Shown piece by piece: positions 62,211-64,000 of a stretch of DNA of 64,000 nt. The DNA lies in the NCBI GenBank assembly GCA_012845835.1, contig JABAKD010000001.1, forward strand, positions 13,919,684 to 13,983,683. Direction: 5' to 3'. The stretch's first letter is position 1. Each line of letters opens with the position of its first letter. The notes under the pieces are model-generated. The model was given only the letters and a program-made list of their open reading frames with translations. It was not told the DNA's origin and did no database searches. The stretch comes from Undaria pinnatifida (taxonomy: Eukaryota > Sar > Phaeophyceae > Laminariales > Alariaceae). Both the position numbers and the translations under genes were made by a program.

Positions 62211-62780
62211 CTAGAAGAATGACACGTCGTACGAGCGGACGTCCTGGTGTGCTGCTGCCGTGAGACCATCGAGCACACCGCATGTTTTACCTCGAACAAG
62301 AGCAAGCAAGAGGCACGGCACAGGGGCCCCCAATACAGAGACACGTGACAACCACGGCCAGCTGTCGACCGCGTAATTGGCCGGTAGTCCGTGCTTCGGT
62401 GGATGTATCGGAAGTCGTTCGTAGTACGGCTGTAGACCGTCGAAAAACCACGTGACATCCCGTTCTGGTGGCAGGCTCGCCAGTAGACCCCCGAAATGTA
62501 TTTTTCTTTTCTTTTTCTTGGCCCCATGCACCCATTTCCTTTCCTTTCTCTTCTTATTTGTTCTTTGTTTCTTTTTTCCGATTGTCTTGCGTCTGTCATG
62601 CGTATGAGTAGTGATAGATACTACGTGTAATATATACGTGGTAGTCGTTTTTGGGTGGCAAGCGGTATAGTCGGTTTTTTCAGCGGCGAGTAATAATGAG
62701 ACGTTTGCACCGGTATGGACCCGGCACATTGTAGACTGACTCCCGATTTCACTTTTATATGTTTCTGGTGGAGGCATCAA
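62211..62780 (-). CDS. Unrecognised 189-codon open frame
   Basis: The longest uninterrupted frame outside the named genes and low-complexity tracts. It starts MMPPPETYKSEIG, has a Lys/Arg-rich middle (KKKQRTNKKRKERKW) encoded by a purine tract, and then LLASLPPERDVTWFFDGLQP and PANYAVDSWPWLSRVSVLG. No domain is recognised. It is adjacent to the VTGQAPVTLE-coding repeat and could be part of the same mobile sequence. Confidence 0.25.
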   Translation of the reverse strand: MMPPPETYKSEIGSQSTMCRVHTGANVSLLLAAEKTDYTACHPKTTTTYILHVVSITTHTHDRRKTIGKKKQRTNKKRKERKWVHGAKKKKRKIHFGGLLASLPPERDVTWFFDGLQPYYERLPIHPPKHGLPANYAVDSWPWLSRVSVLGAPVPCLLLALVRGKTCGVLDGLTAAAHQDVRSYDVSFF

Positions 62781-62979
62781 TTACGTCAGCTGTGTACCAT
62801 CTTGGGTTGTATGTATTTTTTTCTAGGGTATTCCTCAGCTCCAGAGTGACTGGAGCCTGTCCTGTGACCACGGACTTGATTATGCGAGGTAATGTGAAAA
62901 CAACAACAACTGAAATATTGCCCGTTTTTTTTACCTTTCTTTCAGCTGCTTCCTGCAAATTTGTTTTTTCCGCCAACAC
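62755..62979 (-). CDS. Open frame with the VTGQAPVTLE phrase, repeat of 475-560
   Basis: 74 codons from ATG, overlapping the previous frame by a few bases. An internal acceptor-like gggcaatatttcag precedes PRIIKSVVTGQAPVTLELRN. The same phrase is coded at 475-560 with a stop inside, and the two copies are nearly identical over about 60 bp. Probably a fragment of a dispersed coding element. Confidence 0.3.
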   Translation of the reverse strand: MLAEKTNLQEAAERKVKKTGNISVVVVFTLPRIIKSVVTGQAPVTLELRNTLEKNTYNPRWYTADVIDASTRNI

Positions 62980-63184
62980 GATTATTAACTTTTTAGCGAT
63001 TTTTTCTTCTATTTTGTCTAGTAAGTTGAACTTCCTAACATTTGCCGCTAATTTGCCGCCTGTGCATTAGTTGCGGAACGGTCCAGCTTTAGCTTTTTTT
63101 CTTTGATTCCAACCATTTATTTTGTACTTGACGAAGACCCTGTACAAATATCCATAACAAATACAAATAATAGTTGCGTGTATT

Positions 63185-63600
63185 TGTCCTAGGGCAGTAT
63201 TTGCCTCCAGGCAAATATTTGCGTTGCTTCTCAAGCGAGTATTTGCCTGCCAGGCAAATATTTGCACAGGTTCTCAAGAGAGTATTTGCCTGCAGACAAA
63301 TATTTGCGCTGCTTCTCAAAAAATTGTATTTGCTTCCAGACAAATATTTGCGCAGGTTTTCCAGAGAGTATTTGCCTGCCAGACAAATATTTGCACAGGT
63401 TCTCAAAAAAGTATTTGCCTGCAGACAAATACTTGCACATGTTCTCAAAAAAGTATTTGCCTGCAGACAAATATTTGCGCAGCTTCTCAAGAAAGTATTT
63501 GCTTCCAGACAAATATTTGCGCAGGTTTTCCAGAAAGTATTTGCCTGCAGGCAAATATTTGTGCAGGTTCTTAATAAACTATTTGCCTGCAAACAATGTA
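63185..63600. repeat. 42-bp palindromic minisatellite
   Basis: Nine to ten units of 42-44 bp. The core is tatttgcctgcagacaaata, a near-perfect inverted repeat centred on CTGCAG, followed by tttgcgcaggttctcaaaaa. It is open in several frames on both strands (FACRQIFAQVLKK on plus, NICLQANTFLRTCA on minus) purely because the unit length is a multiple of three. Confidence 0.9.
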
Positions 63601-63668
63601 TTGCGGATGCGGAGATATTGACCTCTGAGGCGTACAAGTACGTACATTATATGGGGTACATACGTAAT

Positions 63669-64000
63669 GCATAAATACGGCCGTTGAGCCCGGTGTATCT
63701 GCCGCCGCGAATATCAGTGGTCCTGCACACAACCAAACCAGCTCCCCATCACGGCACGAGCAACTGCCGCGGGCTGTGCATGTCAACATGCCAGCTGTCA
63801 GTACCGAAGAAGCAAATGGCAATGGTGATGGTACGCCACCTGGCGACGGAGCTGGCGCGTCGGCAGCAGCTCCAGTTATTGCCGACGTCAACGCAGCTAG
63901 CTGAGCTGGAGGTTTTTTCGGGGCTCCTGCGTCGGCGGCAGTGCTTGAGCGTGACTTCAGCGCTGCTGGGCGTATGATGACGTCCTCCAGGAGCACCACG
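63669..64000. other. Probable coding region at the window edge, strand ambiguous
   Basis: On plus, a frame to a TGA near 63904 reads VNMPAVSTEEANGNGDGTPP then GDGAGASAAAPVIADVNAAS. On minus, a 142-codon frame runs off the window edge (AQLAALTSAITGAAADAPAP, GVPSPLPFASSVLTAGMLT). Both are low-complexity and protein-like. The next sequence to the right is needed to choose. Confidence 0.3.

Noticed and set aside
7408-63600. CRISPR array
   Set aside because: Tandem repeats here have no unique spacers of constant length and the DNA is eukaryotic.
63224-63621. Cys-rich repeat protein genes
   Set aside because: Frames are open on both strands because the 42-bp unit is near a multiple of three; a minisatellite explains them.

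Overview
This is eukaryotic nuclear DNA. Coding sequence is sparse and split into exons of about 40-1290 bp by GT-AG introns (one GC-AG), with no bacterial-style operons. The intergenic and intronic DNA is packed with microsatellites, minisatellites and small inverted-repeat elements. An mTERF-family gene, a HEAT/ARM-type protein swollen by Asn, Gly, Pro and Asp-rich inserts, and MITE-laden introns suggest a stramenopile such as a brown alga. That is inference; no species marker is visible.

Layout. (1) 3.4-6.0 kb, plus strand: the last three exons of an mTERF-family gene, with matching splice phases, followed by two decayed copies of its own 3' end (6.1-6.5 kb). (2) 11.4-34.1 kb, minus strand: one very large gene for a HEAT/ARM-like helical-repeat protein. 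Thirteen exons plus a candidate terminal exon were traced by reading frame and splice phase, about 1.7 thousand residues; the 5' end and probably one small exon are missing. Its introns hold (CCAA)n arrays, GATCTAGAT arrays, a ~116-bp tandem repeat and many MITEs. (3) 38.3-42.5 kb, plus strand: a gene whose last three exons encode a diverged type II 3-dehydroquinase fold with most catalytic positions apparently replaced, behind a long Gln/acid-rich extension. Parts of two of its exons are duplicated as decayed copies. (4) 45.5 kb, minus: one isolated exon-like segment. (5) 46.3-49.6 kb: a ~3.2-kb element with ~0.8-kb G-run-rich inverted arms; a lone arm recurs at 54.3-55.2 kb. (6) 49.86-50.24 kb: a 376-bp LTR miniature (TRIM) with a 5-bp target duplication. 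(7) 56.4-57.6 kb: an array of ~200-bp repeats. (8) 63.2-63.6 kb: a 42-bp palindromic minisatellite.

The strongest unusual observations are these. One intron of the large gene is ~94% a copy of the dispersed MITE, and the MITE's terminal inverted repeat supplies the 3' splice site and the first bases of the next exon, like an introner element. In addition, decayed tandem copies of exon or gene 3' ends occur at all three recognisable genes. No gene was confirmed by a database search; exon edges come from frame, phase and splice motifs only.
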